A DNA stretch of 64,000 bases from Microthyrium microscopicum. Its lineage: Eukaryota; Ascomycota; Dothideomycetes; Microthyriales; Microthyriaceae. Below the pieces are notes generated by a model. That model saw only the letters and a program-made list of their open reading frames with translations. It had not been told where the DNA came from and did not search any database. Below, piece after piece: positions 20,714 through 32,452 of the stretch (position 1 is its first letter; each line of letters opens with the position of its first letter). The translations under genes and the position numbers were made by a program. Location of the stretch: contig MU004241.1 in NCBI GenBank assembly GCA_010405405.1, positions 855,373-919,372 on the forward strand, in the 5' to 3' direction.

Positions 20714-23441
20714 ATGGCACTCAAAAGGAGAAAGGCAAAAGCTCCGCGGAAAAAAATTCCCAAGTCTGTTGCAAGGCAGGCAACAACGGTCGATAAGAAA
20801 GATTACAAAACTTGGACTGCGAGAGAGCTCTTCAAAGTGGGCAGAGAGCGTGGATACGATGTGAAAGGCTTGTCCAACAAAAAAGATGCGCTGCTGAAAG
20901 TCTTCAACGCTGAAGCTGCAAAGAAAAACACAAACTCGGAAGGCCAGGCAGCCCAAGGGAAGGGGAACGCTGGAGGGGAAGACAGCTCTGAAGAGTCCGG
21001 TGTCATGGATTATAACCAGCGTAGTAGTACTATTGCTAAGCTCCGGCAAGAGTGCGAAAAGCGTGGGTTATCTACAACTGGCTTCAAGTTGAAAAGACAG
21101 TATGTCGCCATACTCGAGGAAGATGACAAGAAGAAGAAGACAAACGATGACTCTCCAGATTCAGAGGGAGATGACTCGAAATATGACAAGATGAGTCAAA
21201 AAGAGCTTCAAAGTGAGTGCAAAAAGCGTGGACTACCCGCCAGTGGCAGAAAAGTCGATATGGCCGCCAGACTCGAGGCAGATGACCAGAAGAAGGCGAA
21301 TGGCAGTTCTCCGACGCCCGATAGATCGAAATATGGCAAGCTGAGTTATAAGCAGCTTCATAGTGAGTGCAAGAAGCGTGGACTACCCGCCAATGGCAGA
21401 AAAGTCGCTATGGCCGCCAGACTCGAGGCAAATGACCAGAAGAAGGCGAACGGCAGTTCTCCGACGCCCACTGGATCGAAATATGGCAAGCTGAGTTATA
21501 GGCAGCTTCAGAGTGAGTGTAAAACGCGTGAACTACCCGCCAATCTCAAATCAGTTAAGTTGGTCGCCAGCATCGAGAAATACGATAAACTGCAGAAGAA
21601 GGACGTCGGAAATCCACCTCCATCTCCGCCCAAAAGCGATCCACCTCAACCTCCGCCGCAAGACGATCCACCTCAACCTCCGCCGGAAGACAATCTCCCG
21701 TCTAGTCAGCCTGGGAGTCCATTGAATCAAGGCGGGAAGCACAATCTCCCTGAAGAATCCGAGTCAGAGAGGCCTTCTCCATCCAAGAAAAAGAAGACGG
21801 AATACCGTGATATCAGACGAGAGATGCAGATATTCCGAGCCTATCAAGAGCACCGGATCAGGGAAGAAGAGTCTAAAACACCTCTATTTCATGGTCCTGG
21901 CCACGAAGGAACAATTGCAACCGCTCTCAATACCGCTTCTGAATTGCGCTATGTCGGCTACCAGCAGGTCAAGGACGATCTTCTAGAGATAGGTACCAAT
22001 CTTCAAGAACAAGTGAAAGTAGCACATCACCCCGTTGTGTGGTACATCGTCCACCAGATGTATGGCTTCAATGAGGAACAGCATCGAATCCCCATGGTGA
22101 ATGAAGAAGAAGTACAGCCTAATCTATGGTATGGACATGACCTTACTATCCGGCAAATGAACCAGGCGCTCAAGGCCCTTGAAGCTTTCACAAATGAGGA
22201 ATGGGAGTACCATATGATGGATGGCGATGACGACGATGAGAGTAGTGATAGCGAGGAATCTGTATGAGTCCATTCCCAGCAACATCAAGAAAGCGCCCTC
22301 GCTAATACGACTCGGTAGACTGGGAGTGATTCCTCCTCACAATCAAACACAACTTCCTCAAGTGGGCAACCCTCCAACTCTCACCCACATGCAGCTCTAC
22401 AGATCGGTAACGGTACAGGTTCCTCCTCACAACCCAATACAAATGCCCAAAACGGCAATGCGTCCACCTCTCGGCTTACAGGTACGCACAACGGGCTTAC
22501 TTCCTCCTCTAATCCACCACAGCCGTCAAGCCGCACGAGTAGCTACGCTTTCCAGCAGGGCCTTGACTGGCTCGAATCAATGCCACTCCCCAGTATAAAA
22601 GAGCGCATCGCCGGCGATGAAACTCTGACCCCAGGAGAACTTTTGAACAGCGAAAAGCTGAAGGAGCTCTGGTGGAAAAACAGTCTGTCGTCAGAGTTGA
22701 AGACTTTCTTAAAGCAGAAGTCTGTAGGATTAGATCGTAAAAAGGACGCCGCAGATTCTGATACGGAGGCTATAAAAACGCCAGAGATATCAAGAGCGGC
22801 TACGAGCAGTACGCGACTGTTTAGACCTTGGTCTTCAGCGGTGCGAGAGGCTCCATCCGGAACGCAGGATCTCAGTGATCTGGACCCGCCAAGCAGAGCC
22901 AAAGCCCAGTACTTAATCTCTCTCATTCAAGACCAGGAAGCTCGCATTCGAGGCCAAGAAACCCCCTTTCCTTCCATAGTACAGCCGCAGCCACAGTCGT
23001 CGTTACTGGATCCACGGACAACGGCTGATGAAGACAGCGACAGCTCCTTTCAGCAAGCCCAAAGTCGCATACGTAGGTCGAGCGCCCCGAGCCCCGAGCC
23101 TCTTTTGTGGCACAAATCAGCTAATCTCCATCGCAGAACTGCGTAAGTGGCTTCAATCAGTTAGGGAGTTGCAGGCTACTTTGGCCTTTAGTCAAGGCAT
23201 TCCCTCTGATCTCCAAAGAGAGCTCGTCAGGCTACTTGAGGAGGAGCAGCGCATCATTCAAGAAGCCATTGCACAGTATGAGTTAGCATGCAATAGTCAA
23301 CCTCAAGATGAGGATGGTCTCATAGAGACAATTAAATGGCAAATAAGGAACAAAGATCAGAGACGCGGGATGCTTGAAATGGTATCGCAGATTATAGCAG
23401 ATCCTGAAGCTTTTCTTGCCGCAATTGATGAGATAGAATGA
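20714..23441 (+). CDS. Multi-SAP-motif nuclear protein, 868 residues
   Basis: Exons 20714-22261, 22319-23072 and 23137-23441. Intron 1 (57 nt) starts GTATGA with a CGCTAATAC branch; intron 2 (64 nt) starts GTAGGT with an AGCTAATC branch. The N-terminus is very basic. Five SAP-like helix-turn-helix motifs follow: about residues 34-64, 104-137, and three near-identical units starting at 155, 205 and 255 with a period of exactly 50 residues. Each has the LxxECKKRGLPxxGRK pattern typical of SAP motifs, which bind DNA or RNA. A Pro-rich linker (PPQPPPQDD) and basic KKKK patch come next. The C-terminal half is Ser/Asn-rich, then helical. Role in chromatin or RNA metabolism is inferred from SAP only. 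No catalytic domain is seen. Confidence 0.8.
21176..21625 (+). repeat. 150-bp tandem repeat, three units, coding SAP motifs
   Basis: Units begin at 21176, 21326 and 21476 with the shared start TCGAAATATG. Units 1 and 2 agree over almost the full length, and unit 3 diverges in its second half. The unit is a multiple of three, so the frame is kept. The DNA likeness is much higher than between these and the two upstream SAP motifs, pointing to recent duplication inside the gene. Confidence 0.9.
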
Positions 23442-24193
23442 TATTGCGATCGTTATATCCGGAGTCACTATCTACTACTGTTTACCTTCATGTTTCAACG
23501 AGCTGAATATATCTTTGAGTACTTGCTAGACTGCTACCACAAGCAAGACATATAAATCTCCTGCCCATTTGATAGTTAGCCATTTGAATTTAATATCTCA
23601 TCAGTCATCACTACACATTTCTTGAACTTTTAATCATGATCTAGTGCGAACATTGGAATTGGTAGTCCATATACCGGCCTATTTGCTCCTTGGAAGCATG
23701 CAGAGACTAATTCCAGTAGAGCCATCTTTTCCAATATCAGACTATTCGACCGATATACGCAGACAAGAACCTGACACTCTGACTATTTTCTTATGTCCGT
23801 AAATTTACCGCAGCTGTGGCAGTGCAACCCAATTTCTGGATATCTCACCTCGAAGAATGAACCTAATTGGGAATAGGGGATCGGCAAGATCAACCAGGCC
23901 AGGCGTGCCAGGGTTTCAACCCCATTCGATCGCTAGCTTTCGCTTCCCACTACTTGTACTTGTGCATGCTATCAACGTAGCCGTGATGATCACCTCGAAG
24001 AATAGTCCAGATTGGGATAATGCGATGCCTTACAACATCATCGATCGACGTGTGTGGAGAGGCCTTGAGCTGGCTCAGTCGGTGTATAAAGTCCAAGTCG
24101 ATTCCTTATTTTTGATAGATGGAACACAATAGACATTCACACGCTTGAATAAAAAAATCCTTTCATCTTAAAGTATCATTTCGACCTTTCATC
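23442..24193. other. Intergenic gap with a short duplicated phrase
   Basis: 752 bp. A 91-codon ATG frame (23857-24132) lacks family features and is probably chance. The phrase TCACCTCGAAGAAT occurs at about 23847 and again at about 23990, each followed by similar ATTGGGAATA/ATTGGGATAA text, which suggests a small local duplication. A TATA-like GTATAAAG lies near 24082, upstream of the next gene. Confidence 0.45.
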
Positions 24194-25589
24194 ATGTCAT
24201 ATCTACCACCAGATCACCCACCACCATCATATGCTGCTCCATCCTCATATCAACCACCAGACCATCCTCCCCCATCATATGCTGCTCCATCCCGTCAACC
24301 ACCTCAGCATCATGAGAAAAACCAACGTTGGGAGTCATCCCACCCCGAAGACACACTCGAAAGCCATCATCCCATGACAGCAGAACAACAAGCACAAGAA
24401 GAAGCAGCAGAGAACGCCTACCTTGAAGAATCCCTCCGCACAATTCCTCGCCCTCTTCACCAAAGCTCCTCCTACCCACGCCTACCAAAAGTCATCGCCA
24501 TTCCCCAAATTGCAATCGGCCTCAAAATCCGTCCCCCAAATCCCATGATGCGAGCTTACGCCCAATCGCTGTCCGCGTACGAAATTTCTCCCAAGGACTT
24601 TATGCAGATGATCGATACGATCAATATCTGTCTTAGTCCATCGCCGCCCTTCCAGGTCATGCAACTCGCCAGTATGGGAGTCGGTTTCGTGCCGCATCAT
24701 TGGGCCCAGGGTGTCAGTGCTGGACTTGGAGTTCTAGCTGGTGCAGGCATAGCCGGGACTTGTTATTTGCGTATGAAACGCTGTCTCGTAAAGATGCGGG
24801 AGGAGATCTGGAAGCCGCGAGGGCTGCGGTGTAGACTTCTCAAGGATCGAGAGTTGCTTGAGGTGTTGGGGATTAGTGAAGAGCAGGCTGCGAATATGAT
24901 GTAAGTTAAAATAGCCCATGCAATGGTTATTTTCCGCATGCTAACAATTCACACCCAGGCCTTCACTTGACGGTGGTCCACTTGACTTGGGTCCACAAAC
25001 CGATGTGGTCAAACGGAGACTCGAGGCGTTGAGCCCATACATTGCTCCGTTGGACTTTAATGTCCCCGCGCCAGCCGAGCGACGGAATCCTCTAGACAAT
25101 ATGAGCGCAAAACAACAGGCGCGAAAGATCTCAAAGAAGGAACGCAAAAACGAAAAGGAGGTTCTCAAACGTCGAAAGTCAATCGAAAAGACTGCTCGAA
25201 AGTACGATCGCACTTCGGAAGAGCTCTATGCCTTAGACGCTGATTGGGACTCTGACGTCTCAAGTGTTTTGAGCATGGAAGATGAGCTTGAGAAACTGGA
25301 TAACAAGCATGCGAAGAAGGAAAGAAAGGCGAGGGAGAAGATGACTAGTGCTAGCAGTGAGAAGAAAATGCGGGAACGTGAGAAGAAAGCAATGGAGGAA
25401 CGAAAAGAGTATGAAAAAGAGAGGGCCAAGATACAGAAGAAGTTGGACAAGCGCATGAATAAGGGAAGCAAGAAGGAGAAGAGGATGGGAAAGAAAGAAA
25501 ATAAGGAGAGGAAGAAGGTTGGCTCCTTGAGATGGATTGTGATACAAAATTGGGATTGGGAAGCGGAGGATAGCAATGAATCTTCGTAA
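24194..25589 (+). CDS. Fungal protein of unknown function with Pro-rich repeats and charged tail
   Basis: Exons 24194-24900 and 24959-25589 give 445 residues; the intron begins GTAAGT and has a GCTAAC branch. The N-terminus has two copies of a PPDHPPPSYAAPS unit. The conserved centre (about residues 100-235) starts near KIRPPNPMMRAYAQSL and includes FMQMIDTIN, PPFQVMQLA and a Gly/Ala-rich hydrophobic stretch (GVSAGLGVLAGAGIAG) that could touch a membrane. I know this pattern from many filamentous-fungal proteins without assigned function. The C-terminal 150 residues are extremely Lys/Glu-rich, likely a long single helix or coiled coil. No enzyme motif is seen. Its stop lies 20 bp from the stop of the convergent Zn2Cys6 gene. 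Confidence 0.75.
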
Positions 25590-25609
25590 TATTAGATAAA
25601 ATTCAGTGA

Positions 25610-27180
25610 TTACAGCAATTGCGAGTCCAGTTCTTTTGCTGGCTGAGGTGTGGGAGGTTGAATATTCAATAGATATCCGGCAATTGCCCATCTTCCAACT
25701 GCTCCGAACTGTATTTTATCCAACACTTCCGTTAGCCAGACTCCAATGGCAGGCTCGACGATTCCAACAGCATCCCAAGCCATTCTCAGCGGGAAAAGAA
25801 AAGCGAAACTACCTGTTCCTTGACTCATGACGTGGAGGTGATATTCCGCGCTACGACATATTTCGATGCCAGCGATGTACATCTGGTTGGCTACTTGTAT
25901 GGTAGATGAATGGCCATTCCCTTCATCAAGTTCTCGGATGATCTTCCCCAGGAATATGATACACGCATTATACATCGCCATGGCATTGGCTTGGCGCAGG
26001 CTGTTGTAGTAAAGATTGGTGGTCCAGAATGGAACAGGGACACCGTTCGGCGGGATATAAGAAGGATTACTACTACTGACTGGAGTCTCAGAGCAATAAT
26101 CGCCTTCTGAGGCGTCCCATGATGCTTTCCAAGCTTCGAGCTGTACGAGTAGTGATCTCGTTTCTATATCCAATGCTCGAGCAAGGTCGCCCGCTTTCTC
26201 TTTGGGCTTGCAGGTATACATACGATCCTTGGAAACGAGCAGTTGTGGACAGTCGGCAAGGATGTCAATGAGATATTGAAAAACATCCTTTTGGCCTAGA
26301 TCGTCCTCCCACGGGATGACTTTCCAGCGCTTCTGAGATAGAATGGTATTTTTATGCAGCACAATTGCCGAGTATATCATACTCGGTCTCGATGTCTCGA
26401 ACAAGTCCCGATCAGGCATTCTTTTAAAAGACTCTGGGCCACGAAACTCGATAAGTCTTTCTAGTCCGAGACCATGGACTATCCAGCCATTGGAATTATC
26501 TGACAGAAGCATCTGAAATGGATCAGTCTCGAGCTGGCAAGTTATCGTGCAATCAAATTACCTCGTATGTAGCCATCAGAAGGACAGCCTTTAGAACATC
26601 ATAGGTCCTGGATTTGGAATCGTCATGCAGTGCTTCGTTCAGTCCTTTCAAGGCGGAGCTGTAGCGTCGAACTCCCCTTTGGACGACTGCTTGTTCACGA
26701 TGATCATTTCCAAAATATGAAGTCGCGAGTGCAAGGAAACAGGTATCTGATAGCACCCGGTCGACCTCTGGCACGTAGATATCATCCAGCTGATAACTGC
26801 CCCTTAGCAAGTGGGCCAAAGTGTAGCTCACAAATAAGTCATCCGTTGGCATTGCAACCTTCGACCAGGGAGACCATGAACTCGAAAGCAATCCTGTTTT
26901 GTTCTCAATCGTGTCTACAATCTGAAGTTCTGGCTCCGTCTTTGGAGTTGAGGGCTGCTGTTCGGGTTGACCATTAAATTGGATGATTGTCATTGTGGGC
27001 CAGTCGCCACAACTCAATTTGGCTTTCAGACATCTTCTACAGTTTGGTCGAGTTTCATCTAGTATTCAATCAGTACCTTCGAAACAGGATTAGCCCAGGT
27101 AAAGAAAGATACATACCGCATTTTACGCGGCGCCTTTTGCAATTCTTGCATGCTTTTGATCTGCCTCCTACCCCAACCAT
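25610..27180 (-). CDS. Zn2Cys6 fungal transcription factor
   Basis: Exons 27180-27117, 27058-26562 and 26512-25610 give 487 residues. The first splice joins the two halves of the zinc cluster: C11-x2-C14-x6-C21-x6-C28-x2-C31-x6-C38, with a basic KRRRVK loop. It opens MVGVGGRSKACKNC, the common start of this group. The rest is a helical regulatory region of the fungal-specific transcription-factor type, with YxxSLRQANAMAMYNACIIFLG near its end. Such proteins bind CGG-containing sites as dimers or monomers; the target pathway cannot be told. There is only a short linker after the cluster and no clear leucine zipper. A pair of oppositely directed CCAAT boxes lies about 380-420 bp upstream. Confidence 0.93.
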
Positions 27181-28139
27181 CCTACAACAGAATCATGGCC
27201 TTTGGATAGTAGAAGAACAGAGAGGACAAAGTACATATAATGAAAAGTTATGCTGTATCAGATGTGCTGCGATCAGAGATACCACCATCAAATACATGAC
27301 TCCTTTGGGTTCATACTGCAAGTAAGCGCTAAAAGCGTCGGTGACGCAAGCTGGTTTCGGAGTTGCTTCCGCGGTTTCTCCTGCTACTGTAACACTAAGA
27401 AGAACAAAAACCAACGTACGGATCTTGCAAAATTCTCATCACCATGTAAGCTTGCATCAAATCAAGTTCAGATCAAGGTAGCAGAATCTTAAAATTTTCG
27501 CGCCTACCTGCAAACCGTAATTCGACTGTTGATGTTGGTACTTCAGTTTAGTGCACCAATCAGATCTGACTTGCCCTCTGAATCTCGACTGTGATTGGTT
27601 CTCAGCCTCAGCCTTAAGCCAAGCCTTATCATCATTGACCACCTGCTTGCAGCTCCCGTCAGTAATTTGCCGTCTTTTATGTGATTCAGCCAACTAACCT
27701 AGAGCCAAGTTACCAAAAGAGTTCTACAGATGGGATATAAATGTCATATGAATACAGTCCATGAGAGGTTTAGAAATAACATTCAGTGAAAGCAAGTGAA
27801 TAATTCATATCAAGAGTCCCTAAACGCCGGTTCCTGCCAATCCTAGCAGCGAAACCCATCCCATTTCCCCAACCTATGGCAACAGTTGTCAGGCCTTTGA
27901 AACTGAGTCTCAAGCTATCCACCCAGATCAAGTGGAAAGCTCTGCTTCAGCGAAGGGTATACATAAAGTCCTCAAGGAATATCCACGGCCTAACCCAGCA
28001 TGGTCCTGTTTCCCCAGCTGACCCTTCCGAAAACGCCATGGTACGACAGAACAATTGGACATGAATGTGCTATGATGCACTTGAATAGACGGCCACATAC
28101 AGAGTCATGAGAATAAAGCAACAAGAATGAGATGTTCTC
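27181..28139. other. Intergenic region between TF promoter and histone H1 3' end
   Basis: 959 bp without a supported gene. It includes the transcription-factor promoter, with CCAAT at 27556-27560 and ATTGG at 27594-27598, facing each other 33 bp apart. These fit the site of the HapB/C/E complex, though no test was possible. Confidence 0.45.
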
Positions 28140-29279
28140 TCATGCAGCTGCCGCATCCTTCTTAGGCGTCGCCTTTTTTGCGGCGGGCTTCTTTGTTGGT
28201 GTCTTCTTGGTGGTGGCGGCTTTCTTTGCGGTGGGAGCCTTGGTCTTGGTCACTCTGCCTGAGCTGGTCTTGCCAGTGACAACAGCTGGCTTGTCCTCGA
28301 CAGCTGGTGCAGCCTTCTTTGGAGCCTAGAAAGTGGTTAGATATTGGCGAAGCAAAGATCATGATGTTACATACAGTCTTAGCCTTGGTATTAGCTTTTG
28401 GCTTAGCAGCAGCGGCGGTCTTCTTTGGTGCGGCGGCCTTCTTCTCTGCTGCAGGCTTCTTGGCCTTAGTAGCAGCGGGCTTCTTTTCGGTGGCAGCCTT
28501 CTTTGGTGCGGCCTCTTTCTTGGCGGCAGCAGGCTTAGCAGCGGCTTTAGCAGCAGCATCTGGTTTCTTGAGCTTGACTGGTCCAGATGGGCCTGTAGAA
28601 CAGTTAGAATAATGCGCTGAGCAATGGAATAGCTTGCGGTTGGGAAGGGCGGCCATGCGACAACCCAAGCCACCAAGCGGCAGCAAGGCGCGATAGGAGC
28701 GTTACTCACCCTTTGGGCGCTCGAAAACTCCCTGCTCTTCACCAGCAGCAAGAGCGCGGTTTACGTGAGAGTTGAATGCAGCTTCGGTAGTAGCACCAAG
28801 GTCGTTGTTGGACTGAATGTACTTCTTGATTGCCTGACGACTAAAGTGCCAAAAGTTAGCGATGGAGTCACTAAAATCTCGCCCCACGACAATCAAAATT
28901 GCCGGGTTGAAAGTGGGAATTCTGCTAATTTTTCAAACGTACCTTGAACCTTTTCGTTCTTTAAGCTATTCATGAGAAAACCAAGGTTAGCTATTAAAAA
29001 TTGGAGTGGTGGTGGTTGGTTGAATAAAAAGCGACTCCACGGTCGCATGATCGCGGACTCGAAAAACCACCCAACTCGTAATGCGCCGGAATTGATCAAC
29101 TTACATGCGTAATAGCGATCTTGATCATATCTAGATAAACAGATTCGTCAGTAAACGGCGACCTAAATATCACCCAAGCGCAGGCAAAGCAGCGTGGTGG
29201 TTCATAGTTATTTACCTTGGTAACTTCCATGAGAGGTGGATGAAGAAGCAGCCTTCTTGGTTGCGGTTTTGGGAGCCAT
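28140..29279 (-). CDS. Linker histone H1
   Basis: Six exons: 29279-29216, 29130-29105, 28965-28943, 28840-28710, 28592-28375 and 28325-28140, giving 215 residues. Two internal exons are only 26 and 23 nt, and both are needed to complete the winged-helix globular domain. The domain runs from HGSYQDMIKIAI through LKERKGSSRQAIKKYIQSNN to GVFERPKGPSG. The C-terminal 110 residues are Ala/Lys/Pro-rich with many AAKKP units. H1 binds linker DNA at the nucleosome entry/exit and compacts chromatin; ascomycetes usually carry one copy. All five introns use GT-AG ends. Intron lengths of 49-139 nt are larger on average than elsewhere in the window. Confidence 0.95.
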
Positions 29280-30515
29280 TTGGACAGAATGTGATGGATT
29301 TGGCTGGAGTAAGTTGTATAAAGTGGACGTGGATGAATGGAGTTGTAAGACGAGATGCCAACGGCAACAGAGAATTGTATGATAGTTTGGGTTGGTGAGA
29401 GAGGAAAGATTGGATTAAACTGGACTGACAAGAATCGGGGGGGGGGCCTTTGAACCTACAGACGACGATGACCAGCGATATCAACAGACTGGACAGGGGT
29501 GCTAACTTCGCGCGGGGCTAGCGCGACTTCCCTATCCATTCAATTATATACAGCCGCTCGGGCCTTCTTGCTGCATCCGCCGACTTTGAAGCCTAGTGAT
29601 TGGTCGAGCAACAGCAAATCTTGCCTTACTGAGCCACATGACTTCCTAGTTAGGATAAGCGCGAACCAAAGCTCTTGCAGCTGATGTTTGAAGTCGTAGC
29701 CTTTTGGCGGCACATCAACTCGCGCCTGCCAAGACTATATATTGTCCTCGCCCCCGTTTCCATCGTTCCCTCTCTTCTCCTCTCACTCGCGAGAAATGAT
29801 ACATGTATGATGTTAGACAGTATGAGATATATCGGACTGAAAATGTAGCCTTACGGTTCATGGATCTTATAAACCGTCATGGTAAACACGCGACCAAGTC
29901 TGGTACCTTTGCCTAAAACTATTGCCTATTGTGACGCTGGAACGATAGACTTGTGGAGTAAAAAGTTGATTTGTGTTATGATAAACCTGCCTACTCTACT
30001 CTATCGCTGGCGCCTCGTCGCGTGTTCTTGGAGAGAGCGCATCTTAAAACCATCTGAGTACTGTTGTCTTGAAGAGCTCTAGGCAACACGAGGATGAAGC
30101 ACCATCTTCACAACACTGGCGTGACGTGTCTTGCTGAAGGCCATTGTGCCACGTCTGGTCAAGTACGGGGACTCATGAATCCACATCTCAATTGAGATTC
30201 CTGATCAAGGGGCCATGCGTGGGTACTAATAATTATTCAATGTTTTATCTAGACCTGCAAACATTATCTCGCTCTACGTTGATCCTACAAGCCTTGTACA
30301 AAAGGGTCACTGGGTTGAGTTTCAGGCTGAATCCACCCATCGTTCATGTGTCCCTTGATCAATACCCAAACCCTCTCGGCTGCATGACAGACATGAGTCA
30401 CACTTCGTGGAGTAGCCTCAATCTGCTAAGACACCCCCAAGATGGAGGCCGGTCTAGGTAGCAAGAATCCACAGCCTGGTGCAGTGGACAGTCCTTCAGA
30501 AATCCATATCGTTGC
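29280..30515. other. Histone H1 promoter and orphan promoter-like tract
   Basis: 1.2 kb. A G-run of nine or more lies near 29438, inside the H1 leader. An ATTGG (inverted CCAAT) at 29599-29603 sits about 320 bp upstream of the H1 ATG. On the plus strand ACTATATATTG near 29734 is followed by a strongly C/T-rich tract to about 29795, the usual look of a fungal core promoter. Only short open frames follow (for example an ATG frame 29879-30082, 67 codons) and none is recognisable. A non-coding or very short coding transcript is possible. Confidence 0.4.
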
Positions 30516-32167
30516 TCATTTACTACGCTTCTCAACGATAATTGGACCATGTTCGTCATACTCCTTTCTTGATATCCAGAGCTGATAGTAAAGTTAGCTC
30601 AAGTTCAGCCATATATACTAGAGTGCGTACCTGGTGGAATGATCCCAAACTCGAAAGTATACTGCCACCAATCCAAGACGCGAACTTTCTCTCAACCGGA
30701 TTGCTAGGCGCACTAAGACGGACATTCGGACCTGGGAACAGTGCCTTGATTTCGATATCGAATCGTCGCACAAAGCCCTGCATGAGCGATGACCCGCCAA
30801 CAATAACTATATTGTTGAGCAGAGCCGGTCTGACTTCCTGATCGCAAGCCAGTAGCGAAGCCTCCACGAGCTTCGCAATAGTCTGCTCTGGCTTTGGAGC
30901 AGGGTTTTCGTCATTGCTATATGCGCCTGCTGCATCGAAAAGTCCTTCAGAGACCTTGTATCTTTCCGTGCCGAATAGCTGATTCCAGCCATCAGGCATT
31001 TCATAAGTTTTGCCTGGATCACTGCTCTTCGCGGCCTCCTCGTTTGTCATGCCTTGCGCCGCAGGAGCACTAAGTCTGCCGTGCTCGTAGACTTGAACAA
31101 CCGATTCTTTGAATCCTTTTAGGACGCGCTCCTCCTCCCAGGCGCGGAATGAGTCGGTGGGCGAGACTGCGAACTTTTTGTAAACTGCCTGTGATGGTTG
31201 GCCAGCATCCACTGGCGTTTTAGACTCGATCATGTAGTAAGGAACAAGTGGTACGGGACTGGGTTGAGAAGCGAACATTTGCCGGATCTGGTTCGAGATA
31301 AAGTTACCTCCTAATGGCGAAGTCTTCACACCTGCAGTATTTTAGCTAGATTGATGATGACATCTAGATCTACTTACCCTTCTTTAGTATCATACCATCC
31401 ATCAGTGGTGTGATGGACACCATGGACGCGCCAACATCTACTACCAGAGCCGTGGTTTTGCCAACTGAGAATCTGTCCCAAACATTAGCTTTAAGCTTTC
31501 AGTAGTGTTAATGAGTGTCATACGCTGCCAATTGACCCGTTTTTGCCATATAGAAGGCCGGAATGTCCCAACCTTCCATCACCAGTTCAATAGCCTTTTG
31601 TCTGCTCGAGCTAGTAGTCTTTCCAGGCTCGCTCATCAGCAGTGGATGAAAAGCCATGGGATTCTCCTCATCATCTGCATCGTCGCCATTCGCACCATTC
31701 TCTCCGTCCTTCATCTCCGTATCCTCTTCATCCTCCGCACCCCCTTGGGTAGTGGACCCAGTGCGTATTGTGCGTTTGCGCTCGCCAGTCAGTCTTGAAG
31801 TGATCGCATATTCCCAAAGTTTTCCTGCCGCATCCCAATCCGACACCCATTCCTCCGCGCCGCCGCCTGCTAGTGGATTGCGCACATCTATATAAGGCTG
31901 GGGATCGTGCATGGCATTTTCGCCAAAGAGGAGCTTTGGGGCGGCCGCGCCGGGTGGGTTCTTAACACCATAGTAGGTTGGCACGATGCTTTTGGGTACG
32001 TCTTCGCCTGCGAAGCCGGCGCGCGTGGTGGCAAAGCCTGGATCGAGGACGAGTGCTGATACTTCATCTGGGCGCGTTGTTAGACCTGAGAATGGACTCG
32101 GAGGTAACTACTCACCGCCACCATAGTCGGTTGACTGGGGTTGCGTGAACTGATTTGGGGTAGCCAT
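30516..32167 (-). CDS. ARP4: Actin-related protein 4 (Arp4)
   Basis: Exons 32167-32116, 32067-31524, 31472-31378, 31331-30631 and 30581-30516 give 485 residues. The actin-fold nucleotide-site phrases are visible: LVLDPGF near the N-terminus, VVDVGAS in the middle and VIVGGSS near the C-terminus. The start [20 protein letters not shown] and the end [12 protein letters not shown]...VEKRSK match fungal Arp4, and the last motif also recalls the actin C-terminus. An acidic insert ([12 protein letters not shown] region) lies in exon 2. Arp4 is a nuclear subunit of NuA4 acetyltransferase and of the SWR1 and INO80 remodellers, where it contacts nucleosomes. It lies 285 bp downstream of the mS26 gene on the same strand. 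Confidence 0.93.
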
Positions 32168-32452
32168 TGCGGCTTATCCTAGAGAGACAGAACGCGACGA
32201 TAGAAAATGGGAGGAAGAGTATTCGTTGAAGCAGGATTTAGATTGTGTGAAAATAAGTTTCATTGAACATCCGAGTGGAAGCAGTCAAAGATGGCGGGCA
32301 GAGCTTCATCCAATGAGGACTATTTACAGGGCTCTGCTAGCGCGCGCTAAGGTTTTAGCGCGCTTACGCGATGGCACAGTTTGAAAGCAGTTGCATTTCC
32401 ATCCTGCAGAGGGTAATGTACATATTTATTGGTAGATATCCAGAGGAGTGTA

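Noticed and set aside
23857-24132. 91-codon frame near a short duplicated phrase
   Set aside because: No family features, and the local duplication may create the open frame by chance.
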